Positions 1 to 11,781 of a DNA stretch of 64,000 nucleotides are shown in pieces. Within the stretch, counting starts at the first letter, position 1. Each line of letters opens with the position of its first letter. Under the pieces are notes generated by a model. It did not search any database. It was not told the DNA's origin and saw only the letters and a program-made list of their open reading frames with translations. The DNA is from Helianthus annuus (Eukaryota; Streptophyta; Magnoliopsida; Asterales; Asteraceae). The stretch lies in assembly GCF_002127325.2 (NCBI RefSeq), contig NC_035448.2:59263577-59327576 (forward strand), written 5' to 3'. The position numbers and the translations under genes are program-made.

Positions 1-351
1 CTGAGTCCGAGATACATAGGGCCTTTTGAGGTCATTGAACGAGTCGGATCAGTTGCCTATAAACTAAACTTGCCTGAAGAGCTCAATGGAATTCACAATG
101 TGTTCCACATCTGCAATCTCAAAAAGTGCTTCGCCGACGAATCGTTGGTGATTCCACACACAGATGTGCATATAGATGAGAGCTTAAAGTTCATAGAAAA
201 ACCATTGTCGATTGAAGATCGACAGGTGAAGAAGCTTCGCAGAAAGCACGTACCGATTGTAAAAGTCAAATGGGATGCTCGTAGAGGTCCTGAATATACG
301 TGGGAAGTCGAAGCTACAATGAAAGAAAAATACCCCTATTTATTTGAGTAA
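1..351 (+). CDS. Element A: 3' end of Ty3/gypsy polyprotein (integrase C-terminus), partial
   Basis: Open from the first base of the window to TAA at 349-351, so the 5' part lies outside. The first residues read LSPRYIGPFEVIERVGSVAY, the GPF-type module after the integrase core in chromoviruses. Then follow IHNVFHICNLKKC and a chromodomain-like tail with VKVKWD and YTWEVEA. This matches the C-terminus of the intact polyprotein of element B in the same window, so a Tekay/Del-like Ty3/gypsy chromovirus is likely. It is followed by a purine-rich stretch and, after removal of element B, by its 3' LTR. The visible part has no break. Coding capacity of the rest is unknown. Confidence 0.85.
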   Translation: MSPRYIGPFEVIERVGSVAYKLNLPEELNGIHNVFHICNLKKCFADESLVIPHTDVHIDESLKFIEKPLSIEDRQVKKLRRKHVPIVKVKWDARRGPEYTWEVEATMKEKYPYLFE

Positions 352-360
352 ATCTCGGGT

Positions 361-378
361 CGAGATTTATTTTAAGGG
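361..378 (+). other. Element A polypurine tract, left half, split by element B
   Basis: The sequence before the insertion ends TTTTAAGGG. The sequence after it (11777 on) begins AAGGGGGTGAGGA and then the LTR start TGTAACACC at 11790. With one copy of the AAGGG duplication removed this is a normal plus-strand primer directly before the 3' LTR of element A. Confidence 0.75.
374..378. repeat. Target-site duplication of element B, left copy (AAGGG)
   Basis: AAGGG at 374-378 is repeated at 11777-11781, immediately outside the two LTR ends of element B. Five bases is the usual duplication length for Ty3/gypsy integrases. Confidence 0.9.
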
Positions 379-3189
379 TGTCACACCCCAACCGATGGCG
401 GAATCATCGGGGCGCGGCACTGAGCGAAACAGATTGTTCAGAAGTTTCCACAACAACTATCATACAATTCAGTTATATAACACGTCCCATACCGTGTCCC
501 AAATAATAACAAGTTATCATAGAAATCAACTAAACAATATGGGAACTGTTCCGACAACTCAGATTCTTAATTATTACAGACCGATTTAAATATTGTTTTA
601 AGACTTCTAGACGGCTAACTGTAGATCTTACTGACTACAGGTGCCAGTACAAGATCTACAGAGAACTATGGCCCTGGAGCAGGTATGTGGACACTGTCCT
701 AAGGTCACAGGCTCCTAGAAGCTTATTATAGCCTCGCTTCCCTAGCACGCTAGTAGCTTAAACACCTGTCACATACGTTAAAATAAAAGTCAATACATAT
801 AATGTAAAGGTGAGTACACAAGTTTGATATAGCATATAAAGTTCGAAAAGTTTACGCGTAACCAAGCACGTACACAAGGGCAAACGATGCATGTAAATTA
901 TCAACATGGGACCATCGATACCAACGACTTCGAGTTGACTGTCCGAGACAGTTCGCAATACATGATTACCACTGTAATCCATGCAAGTAATTGTCCTTAG
1001 CAACCCCCGTGTGAACGGGTGCTGAGTCCAAACTATAGTACTATGTTGCTAAAGCAGGCAGATAGCACTCCACGTGTAAACATAATAAACAGCAATCATT
1101 TAGTCAAGTAATACATGCAAGTAGGTTAGCGTTCAAATAGTTTGTGTTGTTTGTGAATTTGATAGATTACGTATGTAACACCCAAAAGTGCTGAAAGCAA
1201 AAAGGGATCGAGTATACTCACAGTGGTTGGTTGTGGATTGAAAGGAGCACTGAGAATAGGTTAGCCTGAATAGTTCGATAACAATACAATGAGTAATGCG
1301 GAAAAAGTGAACAGTGGAAACTGGATCGGATAGACCATTCGATCGGACGGCTGTTCGATCGAGTGGGCTGTTCGATTGGGTTAAAGTCCGTTCGAACGTC
1401 CCGTTCGATCGGCCGGCTGGCTCGATCGGCTGGTTCTTTCAAGTGGATTGTTTCTTCCTTTGATGTGAAGGATGTGTTTGTGTATGATGGTTTGTATTTT
1501 TGAAGTTTTCGCAGCATTACCTTTCAAGTTGGCCGATCGAACAGTCCGTTCGATCGGTTGGTCCAACCGATCGGTTAGCATTGCACACTTGGCAAATTGT
1601 CACTCGATCGGGTGGCTTGCTCGATCGGGTGACATTCCAATGTTTTGAAGAGGTTTAGCGTTGAAGTGTAGTATCTCATGATTCGATGAGTAATGTTTAC
1701 AATCGAGTGGCTCGATCGATCGAACAGAACCCTGTCAATACTACACCTCATGAGTTTGTGGGCCCAGATGCTAGTCGATCGATTAGCCTAGTCGATCGGC
1801 TGGCGTAGTCGTTCGGTTGGGCTGTTCGTTCGAATAGCCTAACCGTTCGGCCAGCCCCCGACCTGGTTAGTCCATCACCTAGCACTTGGTTATTTCCCGT
1901 TATTTTATTGATGTTTTAAAGATAGTTTGACCACAAGTTGAACCACAAAAACCTCAGCCTTTACTTTACTCACTGACTCGGCTGGAATCACCCAAGCTCG
2001 GTCAGGGAGCGTTCGAGGACCTAAGTTTAACGTTTAACTTGTAATCGGTAATCTCGTGGTAAAGTCCGAATCTTGAACCATGTGTTTGTTTAGAATGATT
2101 TATAGGTCGGTTCAAGCTTCGTTTTCGCCGGTTTGAGTGTAAAAGAGTTGAAAGATTGGTGAAAACCCGTCTTTCAATCCTTTCCCACCGTGAAATGTTA
2201 AGATCTTTGGAAGATTTTAAGTTGTTTATGTGGAAATCGGTTAGATTCAAGCTATTCATGTCGGATTGATGTCAATCTTAGTGTTCTTCAAGAACACCAT
2301 GATGACATCACCCAAGAATGCTTAGATCTTTGTGATTTCACGGTTGGAATTCAGATTTTGAAAGATAGAAAGATGGAGAATCGATCAAGGATCAAAAACG
2401 TACAAAGATTGGAGTGAAATACTTACAGGTTTGAGAGAAATCTGAGAAATGGCGAGAATAGAAGGCTGGTCGGTCAGAGCTTTTCCAAAAGTGGAAAGCT
2501 TGACAAGGACAGCCCTATTTATAGGCTTCCAAAAGTGGAAAGGGGTTAGCTGATCGAACAGCATCCCTGATCGAGCGGCTGCCCGATCGAACAGCCTGTT
2601 CGATCGGCTAGCCTGTTCGATCAGATTGCCCTGTCCGATCGGCTTGCCTGGTTTTGAGTGTTTCGCGACGATTTTTGATATTTCGATTTCGATAGATCGA
2701 GGAGTAGGGTAGGATAGAGTTTCTATTCAAATTACTTTCAGTCCCAACTACTATATCTAACATACAAGCATCCTTACAACCTATTTTCAAAGTCGGTTTC
2801 GATTGTGTTTGATTATCCTTCGAGTCTTGATTGATTTGATTGATTCACCACACTTTTTAACATAAAAGTAACATGCACAAGTAACACGTAAGGCACACAC
2901 ACACGTATAAAAGCATTAAAATTATCCACACTTGAGTTCGATGATTGATTTGATTAGCTTGATTATTGATTGACTAGCTTTATTGCATTGTTACTTCCTA
3001 TCATTCACAGTCGGTCGTTGATTCACAGTTCGATTATCGGCCGTTTAGTTTGATTATACAACACTTACTCCACATAATATGAAAATCAAAATGAAACTAA
3101 AATGAAATTAATCTTTATTGATCTTTAATTCCAATAACAGTCAACTCTTGACTTTGACTTTGACTTTTGGGAAAACACGGGGTGTTACA
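379..3189 (-). repeat. Element B 3' LTR
   Basis: Begins TGTCACACCCC on the plus strand and ends GGTGTTACA. On the minus strand it carries a TATA box (TATAAATAGG at plus 2514-2523). Clustered CGATCG-containing modules lie at about 2550-2646 upstream of TATA in transcription sense, and more at 1330-1440, 1540-1630, 1710-1730 and 1780-1860. Short reading frames inside it recur identically in the other LTR and are not regarded as genes. Confidence 0.93.
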
Positions 3190-3206
3190 GTCTCCCCTCC
3201 TTTAGG
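3190..3206 (-). other. Element B polypurine tract
   Basis: On the minus strand AAAGGAGGGGAGAC lies directly before the 3' LTR start TGTAACACC, the position of the plus-strand primer for reverse transcription. Confidence 0.85.
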
Positions 3207-3276
3207 GAATTTCGTCCCGAAATTAGGCCGAGAACCGTACATCGCCGTGTGATTTTACCAATTTGATGCTTCAGAT

Positions 3277-6200
3277 CTATCTGAACAACTGCGGGTACTT
3301 GGCCTTCATGTCACTTTCGAGTTCCCAAGTGAACTCCGCGCCTCGTTTGCCTTCCCATCGTACTTTTACAATAGGAATGCGAGAGCGTCTGAGTTGCTTG
3401 GTCTGTCGGTCCATGATTTCGACAGGCTTTTCCACGAAGTGTAGCGTCTCATTGACCTGAAGATCGTCGAGTGGTATTATTGCGTCGTGGTCGGCTACGC
3501 ATTTTCGAAGGTTTGAAATATGGAAAGTCGGGTGGACATTGCTGAGTTCCTCCGGTAATTCGAGTTTGTAGGCAGCTTTACCGATCCTTTCCAGAATCTT
3601 AAAAGGTCCAACAAATCGAGGCGCAAGTTTCCCTCTTTTGCCGAATCGGACTACTCCCTTCCAAGGTGATACCTTTAGGAGTACGTAGTCGCCAACTGCA
3701 AATTCGCGGGGCTTGCGTCGTTTATCGGCGTACATCTTTTGTCTGTCCCGGGCCTTCACCAAGTTTTCCCTTATCTGGTGGATCTTGTCAGTCGTTTCTT
3801 GCAGAATCTCGGGCCCAGTCAATTGTGAATGACCGACCTCGTGCCATACAATAGGCGAGCGACATCTCCTACCATACAAGGCTTCGAAAGGTGCCATTTC
3901 GATGCTGGAGTGATAGCTATTATTGTACGAAAATTCGACCAACGGTAGGTGTTTGCTCCAACTACCACCAAAATCGATAACACACGCACGGAGCATGTCT
4001 TCAATAGTACGAATCGTTCTTTCAGTCTGCCCGTCGGTTTGCGGGTGGAATGCGGTACTCAAATTCAGCGTCGTACCAAGAGCTGCTTGAAAAGTTTCCC
4101 ACAATCTCGATGTAAACCGAGCATCGCGATCAGAAATGATGTCTCGAGGCGTACCATGATTCTTAATGATCTCGTCGGTGTAGATTTGGGCTAACTTGGC
4201 CACCTTATAGTCTTCTCGTATTGGCAGAAAGTGGGCTGATTTGGTTAGACGGTCGACTATAACCCAAATACTGTCGTGACCTGATGGCGTGGTCGGAAGC
4301 TTAGTTATGAAATCCATAGCTATGCTTTCCCACTTCCATACGGGTATCGGCGGTTGTTCGAGTAAGCCTGAAGGTCTTTGGTGTTCAGCCTTGACTCTTG
4401 CACAAGTTAAACAGCTACCAACATATAGAGCAATATCCCTTTTCATCCCAGGCCACCAGTACTTGTAGCGAAGGTCCTGGTACATTTTGTCCGCACCGGG
4501 ATGAATGGAATATCGGGATTTGTGGGCTTCGTTCATGATGATCTTTCGCAAATCTGTCCTCCTCGGAACCCAGATTCGGTCCAGATAATGGAATATCCCG
4601 TTGGCTTTGCTCACGAGCTGAGTTCCATCGTGATAGATTCGTTCTTTCTTCAACGTACGCTCGTTAAAGCAAGCGTGTTGTGCTTCGCGGATGAGAGCTT
4701 CGAGGTTATACTGAGCCTGGATGTTTCGAACACCTATCACGTAATTCTTTCTGCTGAGGGCGTCTGCAACTACATTCGCCTTGCCTGGGTGATAACGGAT
4801 CTCACAGTCGTAATCGTTGAGAAGTTCTACCCATCGGCGTTGACGCATATTGAGTTCTCTCTGGTTAAAGATATGTTGTAGGCTCTTGTGATCGGTGAAG
4901 ATCGTACACCTTGTACCATACAGGTAGTGTCGCCAAATCTTTAAGGCAAAGACAACTGCGCCTAGCTCAAGGTCATGGGTTGTATAGTTCTTCTCGTGGA
5001 TTTTGAGCTGTCGAGATGCGTAAGCTATAACCTTGTCTCGTTGCATGAGAACACAGCCAAGTCCAAGGTTTGAAGCATCACAATAGACAACGAAGTCATC
5101 GCTTCCGTCCGGCAGTGTAAGAACTGGTGCATGGCACAGCATGTGTTTGAGGGTTTGGAAAGCAGTCTCCTGCGCGGTTCCCCACACAAAAGGCTTGTCT
5201 TTATGAGTAAGGGAGGTAAGCGGTACAGCAATCTTTGAGAACCCTTCGATGAATCGCCGGTAGTAACCAGCTAATCCGAGAAAAGAGCGAACTTCTGACG
5301 GATTCTTTGGCGTAACCCATCCCTTGACTGCCTCAATCTTTGCAGGATCAACGTGTATACCCCGACTATTCACAATGTGACCCAGAAATTGAACCTCCTC
5401 CAACCAGAACTCACACTTGGAGAATTTGGCGTAGAGTTGGTTTCCCTGAAGCAACTCGAGAACCAATCGCAAATGCTGCGCATGTTCGGCCCTCGATCTG
5501 GAATAGATCAGGACATCGTCGATAAATACAATGACGAAACGGTCTAAGAACGGTTTACACACGCGATTCATCAGATCCATGAAGACCGCGGGTGCGTTGG
5601 TCAAACCAAAAGGCATGACAACAAACTCGTAGTGGCCGTATCGGGTTCGAAAGGCGGTTTTGGGTATGTCCTCCTCTTGAATCCGCAACTGATGGTAGCC
5701 TGAACGTAGATCAATCTTGGAGAAACACTGAGCACCTTGTAATTGGTCAAACAGATCATCGATTCTTGGTAAGGGGTATCGGTTCTTGATGGTCAGCTTG
5801 TTCAATTCCCGGTAATCGATGCACATCCGGAGCGACCCGTCCTTCTTTTTGACGAAAAGGACTGGTGCGCCCCATGGAGAAGTGCTCGGGCGAATGAAGC
5901 CTTTTTCAAGTAACTCTTGGAGTTGGTTTGAGAGTTCTCGCATCTCAGATGGAGCGAGTCGATACGGAGCTTTGGCCACTGGGTTGGCTCCTGGAATAAG
6001 GTCGATTCGAAAGTCGATATCACGACTTGGAGGTAATCCAGGAAGGTCATCAGGGAACACCTGAGGAAATTCTCGGACAACGGGAACATCCTTGACTTCA
6101 ACTTTCCTTTTCTTGTCCGTCTCTGCTACAACAATGTTGGCCAAGAAGGCTCGATATTCCTTGCGGAGATATTTGCGAGCTTGAAGACATGACATGAGCT

Positions 6201-7896
6201 TGAGATCTTTTGCAGTAGTTTCACCATAAACACATAGAATATCACCACTAGCTAGCACAAAACGAATCATCTTATCGAAACACACAACTTCAGCATGGTT
6301 TTCACGAAGAAAATCCATGCCTACTATGACATCGAAACTTCCGAGCTGCATTGGAATGAGATTAATCGGAAATATATGATTGTTGAGCTCGAGAGTACAA
6401 TCACGGAGCACAGAATTGACAGCAATGGTTCTTCCGGTAGCGACTTCTACTTCGAAGGGTGACGAAAGATAAGAGCGCTTACGTCTAAGAAGCTTCTCAA
6501 ATTCAAATGACACAAAGCAGTTATCGGCTCCAGTATCAATCAAACATGATGCATATATACCATTCACAAGGAACGTACCATTGACCACGTTGTTGTCAGC
6601 TTGAGCCTGGCGTGCGTTGATGTTGAAAGTTCTGGCGTGAGCGGCTTGTTGTTGAGGCTGCTGTTGTTGTTGCTGGGGTTGTTGGGCTTCTTGTTTCACC
6701 ACTCGGTTCGGGCACCGGTTTGCGAGGTGGTTAGGGTCACCACATGCAAAGCAGGTCCGAACATTGTTTGCCGGGGCCTGTGCAGCTTGAGGAGCTTGAG
6801 GAGCAGGTAGCAGGGCTTGGTTAACAGCGGCTTGAGCTTGCGTTTGACGAGGACCATAGCGGCAACTCGCAGCGAAATGCCCGTAAACGTTGCAGTGGGC
6901 ACAGAAACGGCAGGCCACACCCACCGGGTGATGATAAGAACATGTAGCACAGAGTGGGTGGGGGCCGGTGTACGCACGCTTAGCCGGCGGCGCATTGATC
7001 ACTGGCGCAGTGCGCTGTGGTTGTTGCTGTTGTGGCGGTACCGACTGAAGAGGAGCAGCATTGGTTGCGGCGGCGCAACTCTTGTTCTTCTTTCTTCTTC
7101 TCGAGGACTTGGAGGCTTGAGCAGTAGGGTTGTCGGTTGATGCGGCAGTAACTTGATGCAACGACTTGGATGGCTTATCCCAGACACCAGCCTTAACTCG
7201 CTTGTCGTTAATCTCGGCAGCGAGTAGGTAGGTTTCCTCGATTGATGCGGGTTTGGCGGCGAACACAAAATCTGCAACACAATCCGGAAGAGCACGGATG
7301 TATTTCTTGATGGTCATCTCGGGAGTCTTGACCTGGTCTGGACAGATAATGCTCAGTTGTTTGAAACGGGCGGTGAGACCAGCGTTGTCGCCCTCCTTCT
7401 GCTTGATGGTCCAGAACTCATCCTCCAACTTTTGGCGTTCGTGGGGAGGACAGAACTCGTCCAGCATGATAGCCTTCAGTTCCTCCCACGTCAGCTCGTA
7501 GGCAGCGTCGTTACCGCGCTTATTCCTTTCGGCTGTCCACCAGTCCAATGCCCGCGACTGGAAGACACCGGTAGCATTGAGAGTTCGAAGATGATCCGGG
7601 CATCCGCTTTGACGAAGGGTAACTTCCACAGAGTCAAACCAGTGAAATAAGCCTGTAGGGCCCTCTTCACCGGTGAACTCCTTCGGTCCACACGCCTTAA
7701 ATTGCTTGAAACTGAACGGAGCTTTGCTGGATTCAGTGAGGGTTCGGGATTCTTCCGACGACTTGCTTGTGTTTTCGTACACCTCACTGACAGCTTTCGC
7801 TACAGACCTTGAGATGAGCTTGGCGAGACGTCGGTCTCTTTTTTCCTGACGGGAAAGGTTTTGGCGAGCTCTTGATGATGACGACATGGTCTGCAA
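3277..7896 (-). CDS. Element B gag-pol polyprotein, intact (Gag, protease, RT, RNase H, integrase)
   Basis: A single uninterrupted frame of 1539 residues, all parts of a Ty3/gypsy polyprotein in gag-PR-RT-RH-INT order. Visible landmarks: retrotrans_gag region (about residues 60-230); two CCHC zinc knuckles ([14 protein letters not shown] and [14 protein letters not shown]); protease site LIDTGAD; RT with the catalytic box [12 protein letters not shown]; RNase H start [12 protein letters not shown]; integrase HHCC finger ([10 protein letters not shown] ... [11 protein letters not shown]) and a core with MDF, SDRDARF and the late Glu near EALYGR; then a GPF module and chromodomain-like end ([16 protein letters not shown]). 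The frame opens [10 protein letters not shown]; the second Met at residue 4 could equally be the start. There is no stop or frameshift between gag and pol, as in many plant chromoviruses. Confidence 0.95.
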   Translation of the reverse strand: MQTMSSSSRARQNLSRQEKRDRRLAKLISRSVAKAVSEVYENTSKSSEESRTLTESSKAPFSFKQFKACGPKEFTGEEGPTGLFHWFDSVEVTLRQSGCPDHLRTLNATGVFQSRALDWWTAERNKRGNDAAYELTWEELKAIMLDEFCPPHERQKLEDEFWTIKQKEGDNAGLTARFKQLSIICPDQVKTPEMTIKKYIRALPDCVADFVFAAKPASIEETYLLAAEINDKRVKAGVWDKPSKSLHQVTAASTDNPTAQASKSSRRRKKNKSCAAATNAAPLQSVPPQQQQPQRTAPVINAPPAKRAYTGPHPLCATCSYHHPVGVACRFCAHCNVYGHFAASCRYGPRQTQAQAAVNQALLPAPQAPQAAQAPANNVRTCFACGDPNHLANRCPNRVVKQEAQQPQQQQQQPQQQAAHARTFNINARQAQADNNVVNGTFLVNGIYASCLIDTGADNCFVSFEFEKLLRRKRSYLSSPFEVEVATGRTIAVNSVLRDCTLELNNHIFPINLIPMQLGSFDVIVGMDFLRENHAEVVCFDKMIRFVLASGDILCVYGETTAKDLKLMSCLQARKYLRKEYRAFLANIVVAETDKKRKVEVKDVPVVREFPQVFPDDLPGLPPSRDIDFRIDLIPGANPVAKAPYRLAPSEMRELSNQLQELLEKGFIRPSTSPWGAPVLFVKKKDGSLRMCIDYRELNKLTIKNRYPLPRIDDLFDQLQGAQCFSKIDLRSGYHQLRIQEEDIPKTAFRTRYGHYEFVVMPFGLTNAPAVFMDLMNRVCKPFLDRFVIVFIDDVLIYSRSRAEHAQHLRLVLELLQGNQLYAKFSKCEFWLEEVQFLGHIVNSRGIHVDPAKIEAVKGWVTPKNPSEVRSFLGLAGYYRRFIEGFSKIAVPLTSLTHKDKPFVWGTAQETAFQTLKHMLCHAPVLTLPDGSDDFVVYCDASNLGLGCVLMQRDKVIAYASRQLKIHEKNYTTHDLELGAVVFALKIWRHYLYGTRCTIFTDHKSLQHIFNQRELNMRQRRWVELLNDYDCEIRYHPGKANVVADALSRKNYVIGVRNIQAQYNLEALIREAQHACFNERTLKKERIYHDGTQLVSKANGIFHYLDRIWVPRRTDLRKIIMNEAHKSRYSIHPGADKMYQDLRYKYWWPGMKRDIALYVGSCLTCARVKAEHQRPSGLLEQPPIPVWKWESIAMDFITKLPTTPSGHDSIWVIVDRLTKSAHFLPIREDYKVAKLAQIYTDEIIKNHGTPRDIISDRDARFTSRLWETFQAALGTTLNLSTAFHPQTDGQTERTIRTIEDMLRACVIDFGGSWSKHLPLVEFSYNNSYHSSIEMAPFEALYGRRCRSPIVWHEVGHSQLTGPEILQETTDKIHQIRENLVKARDRQKMYADKRRKPREFAVGDYVLLKVSPWKGVVRFGKRGKLAPRFVGPFKILERIGKAAYKLELPEELSNVHPTFHISNLRKCVADHDAIIPLDDLQVNETLHFVEKPVEIMDRQTKQLRRSRIPIVKVRWEGKRGAEFTWELESDMKAKYPQLFR

Positions 7897-8950
7897 TAGA
7901 CATCGCCATAGGGCTCAACACAACGAATTCGAACCTCACACGTCTTAGTTTACTAAAGCTTAGAATCACGTCGCATCTTACGTCACGTAACACATATAAA
8001 CACATAAGCACATAATCATAGAGGCACATAAGCACAGAAGCAATTAGAGCACATAAGCAATTAAGCAAATAGAGCACTTAATTTCCTAAACACGTACGCA
8101 ATTTTATCACAGAGGCTGTCAGAAAACAGAAACCTATAACCACAAGTCGAGTGTCGTTCATTTTGCATATCGGATGGCATCACATTGTATCGTCTAACTT
8201 AGTCGTATAGCGTAGCATAGCACACTGGTTTCGTTTAGATCACATCAACAGGGATTTGAATCGAGATAGGATAGCAACAAAGGTCACGCAGATTGATAAC
8301 AAATGGAGTAACCAACGAATCTTAAAACACGTAAACAGGTAAATCATATAAAATCAACGAAGCAACACTCAAAATCGGAAAATGGATTGTCTGCGGCTAC
8401 TAGACTTTGACTAACCATGGCAATTTAACTATTCACAGTTGACTTGTCGTCACTTTCGACTCTAGGGGACATGTTTCTGCCTCGATTCTTGGGCATTATG
8501 CATGCGCATTCTAGGCCATACTCGTGAGTTCAGGTCGTTGGAGTCCGTCAATTGCCTTGGCGAGATAAAATAAAGTCGGAATAACTGCCAAGGTTAGGGT
8601 TTCACCCCTAGCTCAGCAATTTCTTCCTTGTTTTAAGAAAATTTAGAGGAAAGTTTTCATCAAATTACGGGTTTCAGCCCTGATTTGGTATAATTCTCCC
8701 TCGTTTGTTGATAGAAAATCGCACAAAATAATTGGCAAAAATTTGTAATTTAGGCAGGAATTCGCGGGTTTCACTCCTAATCCCGTCCAAATTACGAAAT
8801 TTGGCTCGGAGTTCGGATGTAATGATAGAATAGAAGGAAACAACATAAAATAAGCACATAAACTTGGTCTCTTGGTTCCTAGCTATAGTCTAGGTCTCTA
8901 AGACAGCGATCCGGACTAGATCGTGTCTAACCTAATTCCCTATAGTTATG
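7897..8950 (-). other. Element B 5' untranslated leader
   Basis: About 1.05 kb between PBS and the gag start. I see no conserved reading frame. It holds short CACATAAGCA-like tandem units near 7990-8080 and three related segments around 8600-8800 sharing a GGTTTCA(C/G)(C/T)CCT core. A packaging or translation role is possible but not shown. Confidence 0.6.
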
Positions 8951-8962
8951 GCTCTGATACCA
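8951..8962 (-). other. Element B primer-binding site (initiator tRNA-Met type)
   Basis: Read on the minus strand, TGGTATCAGAGC starts three bases after the 5' LTR end. This is the standard plant retrotransposon PBS complementary to the 3' end of initiator tRNA-Met. Confidence 0.9.
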
Positions 8963-11100
8963 ATCTGTCACACCCCAACCGATGGCGGAATCATCGGGGC
9001 GCGGCACTGAGCGAAACAGATTGTTCAGAAGTTTCCACAACAACTATTATACAATTCAGTTATATAACACGTCCCATACCGTGTCCCAAATAATAACAAG
9101 TTATCATAGAAATCAACTAAACAATATGGGAACTGTTCCGACAACTCAGATTCTTAATTATTACAGACCGATTTAAATATTGTTTTAAGACTTCTAGACG
9201 GCTAACTGTAGATCTTACTGACTACAGGTGCCAGTACAAGATCTACAGAGAACTATGGCCCTGGAGCAGGTATGTGGACACTGTCCTAAGGTCACAGGCT
9301 CCTAGAAGCTTATTATTGCCTCGCTTCCCTAGCACGCTAGTAGCTTAAACACCTGTCACATACGTTAAAATAAAAGTCAATACATATAATGTAAAGGTGA
9401 GTACACAAGTTTGATATAGCATATAAAGTTCGAAAAGTTTACGCGTAACCAAGCACGTACACAAGGGCAAACGATGCATGTAAATTATCAACATGGGACC
9501 ATCGATACCAACGACTTCGAGTTGACTGTCCGAGACAGTTCGCAATACATGATTACCACTGTAATCCATGCAAGTAATTGTCCTTAGCAACCCCCGTGTG
9601 AACGGGTGCTGAGTCCAAACTATAGTACTACGTTGCTAAAGCAGGCAGATAGCACTCCACGTGTAAACATAATAAACAGCAATCATTTAGTCAAGTAATA
9701 CATGCAAGTAGGTTAGCGTTCAAATAGTTTGTGTTGTTTGTGAATTTGATAGATTACGTATGTAACACCCAAAAGTGCTGAAAGCAAAAAGGGATCGAGT
9801 ATACTCACAGTGGTTGGTTGTGGATTGAAAGGAGCACTGAGAATAGGTTAGCCTGAATAGTTCGATAACAATACAATGAGTAATGCGGAAAAAGTGAACA
9901 GTGGAAACTGGATCGGATAGACCATTCGATCGGACGGCTGTTCGATCGAGTGGGCTGTTCGATTGGGTTAAAGTCCGTTCGAACGTCCCGTTCGATCGGC
10001 CGGCTGGCTCGATCGGCTGGTTCTTTCAAGTGGATTGTTTCTTCCTTTGATGTGAAGGATGTGTTTGTGTATGATGGTTTGTATTTTTGAAGTTTTCGCA
10101 GCATTACCTTTCAAGTTGGCCGATCGAACAGTCCGTTCGATCGGTTGGTCCAACCGATCGGTTAGCATTGCACACTTGGCAAATTGTCACTCGATCGGGT
10201 GGCTTGCTCGATCGGGTGACATTCCAATGTTTTGAAGAGGTTTAGCGTTGAAGTGTAGTATCTCATGATTCGATGAGTAATGTTTACAATCGAGTGGCTC
10301 GATCGATCGAACAGAACCCTGTCAATACTACACCTCATGAGTTTGTGGGCCCAGATGCTAGTCGATCGATTAGCCTAGTCGATCGGCTGGCGTAGTCGTT
10401 CGGTTGGGCTGTTCGTTCGAATAGCCTAACCGTTCGGCCAGCCCCCGACCTGGTTAGTCCATCACCTAGCACTTGGTTATTTCCCGTTATTTTATTGATG
10501 TTTTAAAGATAGTTTGACCACAAGTTGAACCACAAAAACCTCAGCCTTTACTTTACTCACTGACTCGGCTGGAATCACCCAAGCTCGGTCAGGGAGCGTT
10601 CGAGGACCTAAGTTTAACGTTTAACTTGTAATCGGTAATCTCGTGGTAAAGTCCGAATCTTGAACCATGTGTTTGTTTAGAATGATTTATAGGTCGGTTC
10701 AAGCTTCGTTTTCGCCGGTTTGAGTGTAAAAGAGTTGAAAGATTGGTGAAAACCCGTCTTTCAATCCTTTCCCACCGTGAAATGTTAAGATCTTTGGAAG
10801 ATTTTAAGTTGTTTATGTGGAAATCGGTTAGATTCAAGCTATTCATGTCGGATTGATGTCAATCTTAGTGTTCTTCAAGAACACCATGATGACATCACCC
10901 AAGAATGCTTAGATCTTTGTGATTTCACGGTTGGAATTCAGATTTTGAAAGATAGAAAGATGGAGAATCGATCAAGGATCAAAAACGTACAAAGATTGGA
11001 GTGAAATACTTACAGGTTTGAGAGAAATCTGAGAAATGGCGAGAATAGAAGGCTGGTCGGTCAGAGCTTTTCCAAAAGTGGAAAGCTTGACAAGGACAGC

Positions 11101-11110
11101 CCTATTTATA
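11101..11110 (-). promoter_or_regulatory. TATA box in element B 5' LTR
   Basis: TATAAATAGG on the minus strand, with the expected LTR layout: modules upstream, start site expected near 11070, R/U5 and PBS downstream. Confidence 0.7.
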
Positions 11111-11136
11111 GGCTTCCAAAAGTGGAAAGGGGTTAG

Positions 11137-11233
11137 CTGATCGAACAGCATCCCTGATCGAGCGGCTGCCCGATCGAACAGCCTGTTCGATCGGCTAGCC
11201 TGTTCGATCAGATTGCCCTGTCCGATCGGCTTG
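11137..11233. repeat. GC-rich palindromic modules in U3 of element B
   Basis: A cluster of variants of (C)CGATCGAACAG and its reverse complement. One pair forms a perfect inverted repeat: CCGATCGAACAG, one spacer base, CTGTTCGATCGG. The cluster lies just upstream of the TATA box and is repeated in the other LTR at about 2550-2646. Confidence 0.85.
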
Positions 11234-11776
11234 CCTGGTTTTGAGTGTTTCGCGACGATTTTTGATATTTCGATTTCGATAGATCGAGGAGTAGGGTAGG
11301 ATAGAGTTTCTATTCAAATTACTTTCAGTCCCAACTACTATATCTAACATACAAGCATCCTTACAACCTATTTTCAAAGTCGGTTTCGATTGTGTTTGAT
11401 TATCCTTCGAGTCTCGATTGATTTGATTGATTCACCACACTTTTTAACATAAAAGTAACATGCACAAGTAACACGTAAGGCACACACACACGTATAAAAG
11501 CATTAAAATTATCCACACTTGAGTTCGATGATTGATTTGATTAGCTTGATTATTGATTGACTAGCTTTATTGCATTGTTACTTCCTATCATTCACAGTCG
11601 GTCGTTGATTCACAGTTCGATTATCGGCCGTTTAGTTTGATTATACAACACTTACTCCACATAATATGAAAATCAAAATGAAACTAAAATGAAATTAATC
11701 TTTATTGATCTTTAATTCCAATAACAGTCAACTCTTGACTTTGACTTTGACTTTTGGGAAAACACGGGGTGTTACA

Positions 11777-11781
11777 AAGGG
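11777..11781. repeat. Target-site duplication of element B, right copy (AAGGG)
   Basis: Right partner of 374-378. The rest of element A's polypurine tract continues to 11789. Confidence 0.9.

Larger units (their letters stand above)
379..11776 (-). mobile_element. Element B: intact, young Ty3/gypsy (Tekay/Del-like chromovirus) retrotransposon
   Basis: Complete element of 11,398 bp in minus orientation: 5' LTR 8966-11776, PBS 8951-8962, leader 7897-8950, single gag-pol frame 7896-3277, PPT about 3190-3206, 3' LTR 379-3189, flanked by 5-bp AAGGG duplications. Both LTRs are 2811 bp, start TGT and end ACA, and by eye differ at only about four sites (near 471, 728, 1044 and 2826 in the left copy), about 0.14%. 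At an assumed 1.3e-8 substitutions per site per year this is tens of thousands of years. With an unbroken 1539-codon frame, it is a candidate for recent or current mobility. It is inserted in the polypurine tract of element A. Confidence 0.95.
8966..11776 (-). repeat. Element B 5' LTR
   Basis: Same length as the 3' LTR (2811 bp) and nearly identical. Transcription runs leftwards: GC-rich palindromic modules at 11137-11233, TATA box (minus TATAAATAGG) at 11101-11110, a donor-like CCTGTAAGTATTTC about 90 bp downstream (near 11005-11018) and a second donor-like CTGTGAGTATACTCG at 9791-9810. Confidence 0.93.

Noticed and set aside
1204..1581. Overlapping minus-strand frames of 66 and 99 codons, repeated at 9805-10168
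   Set aside because: They lie in the two LTRs of element B and owe their openness to the CGATCG modules; identity between copies reflects the repeat, not selection on protein.
6601..7140. Plus-strand frames of 69 and 107 codons opposite gag
   Set aside because: Antisense shadows of the element B gag-pol coding sequence.
8951..8962. tRNA gene fragments at 8951, 18404 and 26800
   Set aside because: Only the 12-base primer-binding match to initiator tRNA-Met is present, next to LTR ends; no cloverleaf.
11137..11233. CRISPR-like array
   Set aside because: The units are self-complementary, irregularly spaced and of unequal length, with no unique spacers, in a plant LTR.
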